A stretch of DNA of 64,000 bases from Brasenia schreberi (Eukaryota > Streptophyta > Magnoliopsida > Nymphaeales > Cabombaceae): NCBI GenBank assembly GCA_036023115.1, contig JAYKKT010000046.1, forward strand, positions 2,740,501 through 2,804,500, read 5' to 3'. Shown here one piece after another: positions 36,665 to 48,800 of this stretch; within the stretch, counting starts at the first letter, position 1; every line of letters starts with the position of its first letter. The notes under the pieces were generated by a model. That model saw only the letters and a list, made by a program, of their open reading frames with translations, ran no database searches and had not been told where the DNA came from. A program made the position numbers and the translations under genes.

Positions 36665-37595
36665 GTATAAAAGGGATTAATTTTATGCTACAACTTTATA
36701 AACAAGCAGTAGTAAATCCATTCCATTTCACATTTACCCTTTTCTATAGTTGATAACCTGAGGTGAATGTCAGTTTAAAAAACAGCAAGAACATGTCTCC
36801 CACAACCACGGTGCCAGGCCTCAAGGTGGAAACAACCCCACGTCGCTTGCACAACATCTACCACAAGCGTTTTTTATTTCAATAACCAACAAACCCAGTT
36901 TCGGGTTGGACCCAAGTGGGATCTACAAATACCTAATCCAAATTAACTTGCTTTTACTCGAAGATTGATATCTGGATCTGGGTTTACGTTTATCAAAATA
37001 CTAACACCAATTTGGTAAGTTCATGTTTTGTGTGCTGAATGACCTGAGTAATCGAATTCGGATTGGAACCAGATCCATATCCGACTTCAATCCTCACTCA
37101 CATTCTTTCCATCTCAAAACAATTAATTGGAAGAAAAAAGCTGAGCGGCTGACTGGATGAATGTGATGCGTTCCTACTTCCCATCTTGTTTTTGTCCAAT
37201 AGATCGTAGGTCTCAGACTAACCTTCCCCTAGTCTTAGGTATTCAGCTAGGTCTCACAGCCACTTGGTCAATTTCACCCTATTAATGGCTCAATCGTATG
37301 CAACACTTCTGGGTTTATTTTTTTTATTTAAAAAAAAGAAAATGTCTATTTTTTCACCTAATTTATTTCCATTTTTGCTACCTTATTTGTTTTTCTATGT
37401 AATTGGGGACAGGAAAGAGTCCATGGAAAAATGTATAGATTGCCTATTCTTTAAGTTGGATATATAAAAATAAATAAAAAATAAAGCTATAAAAAAACTT
37501 TAAGTAAATGTAAAATAAACAATAGAGCTTTACAGTGGTTGTGGAATGGTGAAACTCTTATTAGGACCGAAGCTTAATTATAAGCAATATATATA
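36662..37595. other. Gene-free stretch
   Basis: No exon or clear repeat boundary. Small open frames only. Confidence 0.45.
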
Positions 37596-37715
37596 TTGTT
37601 TATAAGCAAGAGGTCGAAGCCTAACACACGGTCACACATGCAACCCTTGGGAGTCAAACTCTCCCACCAGAAGCAACAGTGCTAGAGAGCCCTGCCGTTG
37701 AGCTAATGCTCTTGG
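37596..37715 (-). mobile_element. SINE family B, minus strand
   Basis: The minus strand reads GAGCATTAGCTCAACGGCAG (A box), GGGAGAGTTTGACTCCC (B box with paired flanks), then TTGCATGTGTGACCGTGTG and TTAGGCTTCGACCTCTT, the family B 3' end. Confidence 0.75.
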
Positions 37716-40005
37716 TGCTCATTATATGCAATATTAAGTCATAAAATTAAGTCTTGTGTTTCATGGATTCACACTCGAGCATACATTCAATTAAGGTTAA
37801 TGTATTTGGTAATCTGTTATTTTTAGTTTAAGACCTAGCTAATCAACAATATGCATGCCAATAACTAATAATTTCTTTAGAACTAAGCGAGAAATACATA
37901 TTCTTAATTAAGATTTGATTAATTAGATGCCTTGTAATTAGAGACAAATCATGGAGTTTGATTGGTTGTCATGCTAAGTTCAGACAAGAAGGTTGCTCAA
38001 ATCTTCACCAAGAAATGAGCCCCACATTTTAAAAAACTAAAATTTTTGGGACCCCTTTTTTTAGTTTAGACAAAAATAAAGATACGGGCCCCACATTAAT
38101 TAGGGTTTAGTAGGATGGGGTCCAACGGGATCCTACAAAAATGGACAATGACAAGACAGTGGCTTTGGATACTGTTTAGAGCTCAGATGAAGAGGATGGC
38201 TCATGAGAAGCTGCCATCATGAGCTTTCCTGACCGGTCTAGGTCCAATGCCAGCCGAACCTTCTGATCATGGTGACCCCTCCATGTCGTTTCTGGTCCAT
38301 ATAGATCCGGACCCAAAACAGTTAGACCCATTTTGATAGATGATCCAAAATTAGCCTCTCACCTTGACCAACTTGCACCAAATCAGAGTAAGGACAATTA
38401 TTGACAGTTTGGATTGACAAATGTTTGCAGCAATCTCGTTGCCCAAGTGGTGGGTTTGAGCAGGTAAACTAAACAGCAATTCCCTGCACGTTCTTATAAA
38501 TATATTCAGAAAGAAATGAAGAGAAATTTACTGTCAAGATGCCAATTTGAAATCTCTTCCTCCTTTGTTTGGATACTAATGTGATTAGCATTAATGATCG
38601 TTCATTTTAAATGGTGGATCACTTAAAACAAGCTTAAGCAAGCGAATTACCATTCTGATATTCAGTATTTTATTCATAGTTCCTGCCAGTTCGAAATTCA
38701 GCAATTGAATGAACCAATTTGCTCATGGTTTAAGCTTAGTCTTGCCTGCACACTAGCTGTATCGTAGGAGAAATGTTTATTCACTTCGATTGCCTGCACA
38801 TTGCTGTTTAACTGTTCAATTTCAGGTTGAATTTTTGCAGGATGAACTGCAAAGCAGGAAACATGAACAGACACCAACAACTCCCGGTTTCGTATGCCGA
38901 ACTTTCCGTGTTCACTTTAGTAGCTTTGAATGCATTGTTTATGAACATGGAATTGGTGGTGCCATTGAACTTAGTTGGAGTCTTTTGTACATGATCCAGG
39001 CCTTAATTATTCATACTGCTAGTGGCTGACCTCCTCAGAGGGCACTGAACTGAGAGATGTTAAGTATGATCTTTGAATTTGCCCATACAAGTTTGTGACT
39101 AATGCTTGGCATGCAAGGCACATGAATTTTCTTCCTACTTTGTGATATAATTAATGCATTAATGGATCCCTGCTGAAGGGTATGGCTGTGACTTGTTATT
39201 GATTACATGTACTGGATACTGTCCTCCTGGTTTAAAGCCAAAGGATTCCTTTAAAATTTGTAGGGGACCCTACTCTGTAAGTCAGTAAAGATTATTTGTT
39301 ATTTTCAATTAGCACATCATGACTTTATTTTGGTGCCTGTTCTTGGTGTTGCTTATTGTATATTTACTATGATGGGGGACTATCTGATTTAGGTTCTCTC
39401 ACTCCACCAGAAATAGGTAAATATACCTCCAGAAATGAGAATCTAGTGTTATTCTAGCAGCTTTGGCTTCAATTCCGACTGTTAGACCGCCAGAAACAAT
39501 CTCCGACGGATTCTGGTGGTTTAGATCGTCAAGAATGTTCCACCTACAGACAGAAAAGTTCAAGTTTCTACTAGTATAGGATTTCCATGGTGTCCACCCC
39601 ACTTACTGTGGTACAAGGCTTGCTTTTGGTGTCTAATCACCAAGAACATGAACAAAATCAGAAACATCATATCATATAATAGTTTCAGACAACTATTTTG
39701 GTCAAGCAGAAGTTTCGGGTTGGGATTATAAAAGTTACACTACCAAAATTGAGGCTTTGCCGGACACGATTCTGGTCTGTATTACTTCTTACCAGCATTA
39801 AAATGTATAAGAACTTAATTATTCTAATAGCTTTCAAGTTATTGGTGGCCTCGCTTTATGATCTTCCACATACATGATTCATCACGAGCACAGATTACTG
39901 TAAATAGGTCCGGCATCTGTTCTTCGGAAAAGGTTAATACATACAAGCCTATGTCACTTCCACATGCTAGGACAACACAAGATGCACCATTTTGCGGGAT
40001 TGCTT

Positions 40006-40042
<37 letters not shown>

Positions 40043-40628
40043 GGACCTTGCTTACCAATCAGCTGCCCCTTCATGCACTATCTTTGCTTTTCGGAAGCAT
40101 AAACATTGTCCTTCATCCATTTTGGAAAACCTTAAAATTTTTAAAAATTACACGCATATCACCGGAAAACAATGAGCGGATATGCAAGAGGTGGTGGGAT
40201 TCATTATATATATATATATCAATATGTGCGCTTATATATATAAATGTGTGTGTGTGTGTAGTTGTGCATATGTGAACTTCCTTTTCTTTTATTGTTTGAT
40301 GGTCCAGCAGGGTGGATAACACCTCGTGAGATCCGTCCATAAAGCACCTAATTGCATTGCAAAGGGAAACAAAATGAGTGGAATTCCTTAAAGATATGGC
40401 AGTAAAAAGAGAGAAAAGTGAACACCCTCGTTTTCCTTCCATTCATAAAGACAAACTACAGTCCCTGTATTTGTCGTTACAACTGCCATTATTGAATTTG
40501 TGGTGAAGGTCATATAGCTCGCACTCGACTTTAGGTTAGAAAAGCTATTCACTGTGATCGATAGGAAGAAGGTAAGTATCTATTGAAGAAGATGAGAGTC
40601 CCACATACAAGAAAATCTCAAAATGGGG
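37716..40628. other. Gene-free stretch with short microsatellites
   Basis: (CA)n(TA)n lies at 40008-40042 and TG/TA runs near 40204-40258. An open segment after a plausible acceptor at 38840 (GATGAACTGCAAAGC...) encodes DELQSRKHEQTPTTPGFVCR, but I cannot match it to a family or find partner exons. Confidence 0.4.
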
Positions 40629-40789
40629 CAGTGGCGGATCAAACAACTCTTTTAAGGTGGGCAAATTAGGCCGGCTTAGGGTGGGGCTAACTATGTGTGG
40701 ATCTCGCGATGGGCTACAGTCTTTAAGTTATTTTTGGAATTTCGGGTGGGGCGGATGCCCCACCTCGACTGAATGTAGATCCGCCACTG
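40629..40789. mobile_element. hAT (Tip100-like) MITE, 161 bp, with TIRs and TSD
   Basis: Perfect 12-bp terminal inverted repeats CAGTGGCGGATC / GATCCGCCACTG, flanked by AAATGGGG (40621-40628) and CAATGGGG (40790-40797), 7 of 8 identical. Ends of this type and an 8-bp duplication point to hAT. The right end CACCTCGACTGAATGTAGAT recurs as solo fragments at about 44636-44675, 45600-45637 and 50440-50477. Confidence 0.85.
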
Positions 40790-40797
40790 CAATGGGG

Positions 40798-42524
40798 TAC
40801 TATTAGAAAAAAAACTCTATTTCTAGTGCTTAATCACCACGACGAGCAAAACCCGAACGCGTACGTGCGGTAGTCGGCGAGTTCTTTCAGTCACATGGTG
40901 TGAAGCCAGTTGAACAAGTTCCTTTCTTGTAGTAAACTAATGCACCACCACCCTTTCAGACACTTTCTCACATCATGGGCATGCTTCTAAGTTGTGGAAA
41001 GGGAAGTTTAATTAAAACGTTTTGTCAATGCAAATGCATCCCTTTTCTTCTTTGAGTAGTTGTGACACTTCCATAATTCTAATCAATCGATACGCATTAA
41101 TGTGAAAGTCAATTATTACTAAGATGAACTGGCCGTTAATTAATTAACCCAATAAATATGGGCCATAATGGCCATTTGCTTCATGTGATGCTGATGCAAA
41201 AGATTGATGTGTGGTCCAAAGACACACCAAAAAGGATTTGTTCCTTAACCTAAATAAATAAAGCTCCCTCCTCCTCTCTTTCTCCCTCCCTCTCTCTCTC
41301 TCACAACCACACATATCTATATCTATCTATATCTACATATATATGCACGTATAAAGAGAACATAATTCATGTGCACATTCCATCCATGTTCAGATCTATT
41401 TTATCATCTATGATCTTTGATACAAACAATTAAGGTGATAAAGCGAAAAACATTTAATGTATATGTTAATGCAATTTTTAAATTCAAATCTTTAATATTG
41501 ATCATGTCAACATGCTAATTTAACGATAGAGATGTTTAAGTGGATTTGAACATAAATTGGTATGTGCATTTATAACTTTTCATACACACACATATATATA
41601 AAAGAAAACTTGATAATGAATTTTCAAATTAACCCGTCTTTGCTTTTCGGTGGCACGAGTATAATTTAAAAAAAAATAAGTTTTCAAATAAGAATGAATG
41701 ATAATGTTATTATGCTCATACTCCCCCAAAACACCGGTGAGAAATGGGTGGGTGTGATCAAATTATACACTGTCTATATACATATATGTATATGTGTGTG
41801 AGTGTGACCTAGTCTTGAAGTACGTGGAGAAAAGCCAATGTGATCTTGGCATGGTTTTAAGGATCAAAGATAATTGGATAAGAGACAATCTTCCCTTGGA
41901 AAATATCCCATGCAAATGAGTGAAAGAAGGAAAACCACATGGACATGCGCCATATTCACAAGATAGGTATATATTTTTATAAAGAATATAAGTACGTACT
42001 TCCTTTCAACATTTCGTATAAAGCTGTCTGACTATGGATGCCCTATCTTTGGTAGAAGATACCAGTTGGTACGTTAGAGAAGCCATTTATTGACATTGGC
42101 CCTTGCGGCCACGGAAGATGGTGAAAGTTTGACACATCCAATTTGCACGAAAAGCACTGAAGTCTAAAGAACATACAGTCTGAGAGTACCTCTTAAGTGA
42201 TTGTGGTACTTTTACCAGAAAAAAAGAAGATGGTTGTGGCATAAGTATGAAATAGATCAACGTCGTAAGAGTCGGTCCCTTAATTGAAGGGCCTAGAGAA
42301 TCATCACCTTCAATATATTCAAGTTGGTGAATTCCAAATTATTATTTTTAAATATGTAGAAAAATGCTTACATTTAATTAAACAGAAATACTGAAATCGG
42401 CTGGCTAAATTGTGAATCGATCTGATTAAACTTAGGTGATATTAAAAACTTGCTCAACTTTATCTGCACCCATATCCGAGAGGGCATGAGAACAATTCAA
42501 AGAAGCTGATTTAGGAAGAGTCAA
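40798..42524. other. Gene-free stretch
   Basis: Contains short TA/TC tracts at about 41280-41345 and otherwise anonymous AT-rich sequence. Confidence 0.45.
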
Positions 42525-43012
42525 TTTGATTTTAACAATAAGAGGCATGCAAGATTGTTTTGGTTGGTTAAAATAGAGAGGTGCATTTTGTATTTTGTAC
42601 GATGAGAAAGTCTTATTGAATCAAAAGATAAACATTATAACTTAGTGACATGACACAATATAGGCCCATACCAACATTTGTGTTAGAGACCGTGCTAGAA
42701 ACAAAGACGTTTAGTTAACGGGGTTGTTCGTTTTAATGAAAAATTGGTCCAACCAATATCAGATAAAATGAAAGATGTTATAAGTGATTTCTAAGCTTAA
42801 GAGAATGGCCAAATGAGCCTCCACTAAGGCATAAGAACAGACAGGAAGGTGAACACATTAAAAGGAGAGGAAATCTAAAAGGTGTTCAAAGAAAACGATA
42901 AGACATGAAGTTTTCTTGCAGTTGAATGCGAATATAGAGATGGTAGATTAAACATAAACTTAAAATAGGCAACCCATGTTAAAGTTAGTGTGGGACAAGG
43001 CTTGATTTTGGT
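42525..43012 (+). mobile_element. RTE LINE, old decayed 3' copy
   Basis: It parallels 590-1140 of the first LINE: TTGGTTGGTTAAAATAGAGA, then GATAAAATGAAAGATG, AGAATGGCCAAATGAGCCTC, AGAGGAAATCTAAAAGGTG, and a final AAGGCTTGATTTTGG that corresponds to AAGGCTTAGTTGTTG. Many substitutions and indels make it far older than the micro-insertions. Confidence 0.75.
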
Positions 43013-43191
43013 TTTGGAGGGGCCATCTTAGCTCAAGAAGTTCAGTTTCCAGCTAATGCCTGATGCACCACAAGGCCACTTAACGTACATAGATGAGATC
43101 TCTGGATGGTTGCAAACCCGGAAAAAGGCAAGGACACAATAACGAATCGACAGAGTGACACGAGAACAGTGAGAAAGTCACTATTCTCCAG

Positions 43192-43352
43192 GTTTTGCTG
43201 CAGCTTTTGCATGGTCTTCACCTTCTAGTGGGCCATTTGAAGCTTTTTTAAAGGAGGGGGCGGCACGTTTACGCTTTAATACAGTGCAGGGCTATGAGTA
43301 CCATCTCGGGATTATGAACCTGCTTCACCAGTGTAAAGTTTTATCGATCTAA
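43192..43352 (+). other. Unrecognised exon-like segment
   Basis: After CTCCAG there is an uninterrupted frame of about 53 codons containing FAAAFAWSSPSSGPFEAFLK, then GAARLRFNTVQGYEYHLGI and MNLLHQCKVLSI, ending at TAA 43350-43352. Composition looks protein-like and GC is higher than in the flanks. I do not recognise a family and no partner exons were found, so it may be a stranded gene fragment. Confidence 0.3.
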
Positions 43353-43378
43353 CAGTGTTTGTCCCATGCATGATAACA

Positions 43379-43379
43379 T

Positions 43380-43424
<45 letters not shown>
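43379..43424. repeat. (AC)n(AG)n microsatellite
   Basis: About 6 AC units followed by about 17 AG units. Confidence 0.95.
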
Positions 43425-43427
<3 letters not shown>

Positions 43428-44302
43428 ATGTATGATTGTGAATAAAGCTTTAACTAGATAAAGTACAAGGTGTGGTCCAAATTGTCATGCATGCTATTTG
43501 CACAAGAGTGAGAGATGATGAACGTTGGCATTGGAAGCATTGAAGTGCATGTTGAGATCTTAAAGTGGTTCTGTCAAGAGAAAAGAATGGGAGAGGGGAA
43601 AGAAACAGGCAGGAAAAGACGAGATCCAATTCATTGCTTTCTCAAAATGAGAGCCCAGACTGGTATCTCCCGATGTTGGTTCTGGCAGATGTGAACGGCT
43701 GTTCTTGGCTGTCTTCCTCTAAATTGTATGCCTAAATGATACAATGCATGTACAAACTAGGCTGGTTTGTTAGAACTTCAATGATGGTCTTTTAATTATC
43801 ATGAGATGGCTTCCAAATGGATTATATAATTTTGTTTTTGTTATAAGTCAACACTTACATTTTATTATGAGGTAAATTGAGCCTATAGTTCTAGTTACAT
43901 AGGGCTCGGGCTTCACGATCAAACACCCCTAAGTGTACCTCAGATTTCCACTCTTGAACTGTGTGCACCACTCGAGATACATTTTTGTCACTTTAAATTC
44001 GGGTTTAAAAATATCGCTTAGTTCAAGTGAGATCTGTTGATGTTTCAGATTTGGGTTTGAGATGTCGATTTTGGACCAAATGTGGATCTAGTTTGGTTTT
44101 GGCATTACTGGTTTTGGATTTCTAGGTTTAAATCTAAGCATAAGTTTCTGGGTTTATGTAAGATCTTTGTAGAAATTGAGAGGTGTGTGGTCGCCACTAA
44201 CGTCCAGACTCATTCGTAGCGGAGTGGGATCTCCATGAAGGGATTCTGAGCCTTGGAGGAAAAAATTCACCCTCATCAATTTCGTTTATAGGCATAAGGA
44301 AT

Positions 44303-44333
<31 letters not shown>

Positions 44334-44698
44334 TGCACATTTTCCCTTTTCAGCACTGACGGTAAAAGTGTGGTAGTCGATTGTTGCATCTGTTTTAGAC
44401 CTTGTGGGCTAATGTCGTTGATGCATGAGATGAATCCATTGTTCTAATAAGCTGTGTCAGGGAAGCCAGTTCCATTCAAGTCTGTTCTTCATGTTGGGGC
44501 TAATAGCCCACGGTTATACCAATAAATTCGATTCACGGTAAGAATTTTTTTTTGGGTGGAATGAAATGCGGAGTATCGGCCACACATTCAACTGTGGACT
44601 CTACATTTTTTGCTAGTTTTCTAAAATTTGGGTGGCGCGGACACCCCCGCTCAGTTCCATGTATATCCACCATGAGCACATCTTGATGAACACAACAA
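43425..44698. other. Gene-free stretch
   Basis: Holds an (AC)n(AT)n tract at 44304-44334 and a solo right end of the CAGTGGCGG MITE family near 44636-44675. No exon is seen. Confidence 0.45.
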
Positions 44699-44800
44699 GA
44701 AATAACTCACCTGGGGGGTTGATTTACAAGTTGAAGGTCATGAGTTCAATACTCAAGTTCTGTATCTGGCTTCGGTCTCACCTGCACACGCTTAACAGTG
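44699..44800 (+). mobile_element. SINE family A
   Basis: GAAATAACTCACCTGGGGGG, AAGTTGAAGGTCATGAGTTC and ATCTGGCTTCGGTCTCACC: body and 3' part of family A. Confidence 0.65.
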
Positions 44801-45841
44801 CTCCCAAAGCCAAAATCGAGCCTTATCCAACACTAAGTCTGGTCGTCTACACCGATTGTCAGTCGTCCTTGTGCTTATTCATATTAGCATTTAACTCTGA
44901 AAAGCTAAAATCATGCTTAATGTTTACTTCCAATGCTTTAAAAACTTTCACACGTTCACCATCTAATTTCTCACACCTTTACGTCGGAGCTCCACCTGGT
45001 CACCTATCTAAGAGAACCACCATTTAAGTTGTCACCTAACGCAGCAGAATGCGGGGTGCGAGCCTTGAGCTTAAGAGAGGACCTATCTCATGTTCATGGA
45101 GCAACTGTCATTATATCAACTGGGAAGCTAATATGAGGTGCTTTTAGCCCTGTCTCTTTTGATTTTGGTCAAGTATCTGAAGGAACCATGGCCAGATGTT
45201 TGTTAAAACCAGTGTTGTAAGATCTAGTCAGATTGATTCAAATCAAATGGTGAGTCAATTAGCCTCCGGTTGAAGGTGGTTAACCACAAATTGACAGATG
45301 CAGCCTGATTGGAGCTTCTTATAACATTTTAATTTAGATTTTGTTTCTCTAATTTATCATTTTTTAATTGTTAAATCATACCAACTCCAATCTACTGATT
45401 CAACGAACAGTTTCGAAAATTGATTCGATTTGGAGGATGATTTCTAATAACATTGGTTGGAATGACTACCGAAGGTTTGGATTCCCTTTACCATCCAAAC
45501 ATAGTGTTGCCTATAGTCGTTGAAATTAAAGATCTTTCAGAGTGGGACAAACTGTGCACTAAAGCACATGGATTGAACCGTGGGCTCTAGCTTTTGGTGG
45601 AAGCACCACCTTGGCTCAATGTAGATCCACCATCAGTTGGCTCCTTGGCCTGATTATCAAGTAAACCTTAGCATTACAGCAATTGAGTGGTTATACACAG
45701 TAATTTTGTTTGGCTTCCATCTCTCTCTCTGGTTATTGTAAATAAAGAGGTAGAAGTAGTCTTGACTATGGAAAATCAGAGCACGAAAACCTTGTGAACT
45801 CGGCACATGCACTTCGCCCATTAACTTCAACAGCAGCAAGT

Positions 45842-48800
45842 CTATTCGCTCTGTCAATTTAAAAGAAACAAAGAAAATAAGATTGACACGACAATCTATG
45901 TAGAAACTAAACTGTATTACGTCTTAAAAGTTCAGTGCTCCTCCACCGACACTCTTCATTATCATTTTGTTATTAAATCGAGAGGAAAAGCTTTTTTCTT
46001 TATTGTTTGGTTCAGTTGCAAAGAAGTTAGGTATGCCCGAGATAGCAGTAGCAGAAAATGAAGATGATGAGATGGATGTGTTATTGCATGAGGAAAGACC
46101 AATTGAGAGGTTATTGTAGAAAAAGCTAGTGTGACACAAATAAAGGATAAAATTTGATAAATTCGAGGGAAAAACTAAACCATACCCTTCATTTTTTAGA
46201 GTTATTAGATGCTATTTATGAAAAATATAGAGCACAATAGCAACTAAAAATAGCCAGCTTAATGAAAAGCTGTTAGTGACACTTGAACTAATGAAGGTTC
46301 TCCGCCATAATAGAGTTCATTTTTATCCCTCGGTGCTCTTCAAAGTGTGACTGCGAGCTTGTGTGTGTGCGTGGGTTTGTATGTGCATGAACAGGTTTAC
46401 TTACAGAATCATTTCTTGAAGTGCATGTTGGTCTTCGCGGAGGCAGCTGTTGGTGTGGAGTTCTCTGCAAAAGCTCAAGTTTACTAAACTCTTTAACAAC
46501 AATAATTAAGTCTCTTCCCATACTAGATGGGATCGGTTATATGAATTCCTTGTTTCCATAGACCATGATCATGTGTCATGCTTGCTAACAGTTAACTCTA
46601 CGTATGCTAAATCATTCCCATTTATACAAAAAAAAAAGATTTGACAAATTTGGACTAAACGTTCAAATCCTTGATCAGTGCCAAGCTTTAACAGATAATG
46701 AATGAAACGGGAGCAAGATGAACTAGCTGATTGCATGTACTAGCTAAGTGAAGGACAATAGAATTGCACACGACTCGATCGGCTTAGCCCTGCTCCGGCT
46801 ACATAACTGAGATGGGCTCGGTCGAGTTTCTTATAATGTCAAACACAGCTTAGACTAGCTACTGAGATCATCGAGCCATATCTTGGCTGCAGCCTACACT
46901 GGACCGGATGTCAATTGGTCAGACTGGATCCTATCTAAACTGAGTCTGACCAAGAGCGTTAGCTCAATGGAAGAGCGCTGTAGCGCCATTGCTGCTGGCG
47001 GGGAGTTCGACTCCCCAAAGAGTACATGTGTTGGTGTGTTAGGCTTCGGCCTCCCCTTCTAACAAAAAAAAAGGTACCTGCAATTTTGGTAACAAGGACT
47101 CCACGGTAGTGTCCGATTTATGAGCAGCTCCTTGCTGAGAGAGAAAGAGAGAGCAATTGAATAATGGACACGAAGAAATATAAAACGAGAAATAAAAAAT
47201 TAGGCCTTTTGCGGATAAATATAAGTGTTTCGTAGATATGAAATACAATCCTTCTCATCCTGAAAAAAAATCTTGAGCCACCACTATAAGTTACCCAGAA
47301 TTCTTCTTTCCTTCTTTCAAAAATAGGGAAATTGACTTCATCGATTTTATTAGCCTTATATACTGAAGTAAACCTAATACATTCCAAGTTCATGATCAAT
47401 GGGGGTGCTATTCATGGGCGAGGTGAGGCGTTTGCTTCACCGGAAATCCGAAAAGAAAAAGCCCAAAAATCCTATACAAAGCGTTTTGGAGCTTTTGAAA
47501 ATTCGTATCGGCTGCATCGCCAGAATTTCACTTAACTGACCTTTACTTCACCCCGGAAAATTTTCAAAGTCTCAGGTATAATCAATGCTTGAAAACTTGG
47601 TGGTCTTACAATGATTGATTTGATGAAAGATGTACCCATAATTAAATTTCTAGTTAGTAAAAGCGACAAAAGTTTTGAAAGGAAAGTAAACAAAAAAGAA
47701 GAAATTGAGCTTATGTTGAGTGAACAGTTGAGATGACACATGATAAAATCCTCCAAAAAAACAAAGAATCTAGCCGGTCTCATCTAGTATGGGAGAAGGC
47801 TTAGTTGTTCTTATACTCATTTTACTTAGCTAAGGGCGATGTAAACATATCAAACCTGGCATAAAGCCCAATCAGCAGAGTCGAAAAAGGCCCTCCCATG
47901 ATCCTGTCAAATTAATCGAGTAAGAAGATTAAATCATTTTTGAATTCCAAATTTTAAAGTCAATACAGTATTAGTGATAGTATAATCATCTATCCTTCTC
48001 TTGAAGCACGTGTTCTCACATTAAAACATCCATAAGTCAATACAGTGTTGAGTGTGCGTGCGTAGGGTTCTCTTGAAGCACGTGTTCTCACACGAAAACA
48101 TCCATTAAAATCCTCTATATGATTGTTTAATGTACGTTCTGAATACAAATAGATCGATTTCTCCTTTCAAAAGCAGAACTTGAGGAGGAGGAAGAAAAAA
48201 AGAGTGCTCAGTTCGCCTAATACAATGAAAACAGGATTCAAATACAGATCCATAAGAAATGGATTACGACCACCAAATCCATTATCAACAATGACTGGTG
48301 TCTCCCTGCATGTTGGAGGGCATCATACAATAGCGTCACCTGCTTCGGCACCGTCGATCTTCCCTATATCAACGGTGACAAAAGACTGGGATTCACAGGC
48401 GAAAGAAACAAAAGGTGCATTGAGTTGAAAGAACACCTTTGAGATGAGGGGCTTCTTCTTTGGGACCATTCCTCCATATTTATTTGTTAACGTGGTTCCC
48501 TGTTTGTCCACATAAACAGAGATAAGATCAGTGCTTCTTTATGGGGTTTGGAAGCTTGACAATTGTCCAAATCTTTATATTCCTTTTGGATATGAATCGG
48601 GTCCCCTTTAACTGGATCCTTTCGGATCTAATAAGATTGAATCCCTATGATTCGTTTGAATCCGCAGACATAAAGGTAAGGTAGAGAGAGACAAACACGT
48701 CCGGTTTTGCATGAGGCCCTTGCGCATTGCAAACTCATCATCCAATGTCTAAGATTTTTGGCGCTACTATACAGTGCAACATGGACCCCAGAATTGTGTT

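Noticed and set aside
38790..39029. Possible exon encoding DELQSRKHEQTPTTPGFVCR
   Set aside because: A plausible acceptor precedes it, but no family, donor or partner exons were recognised.
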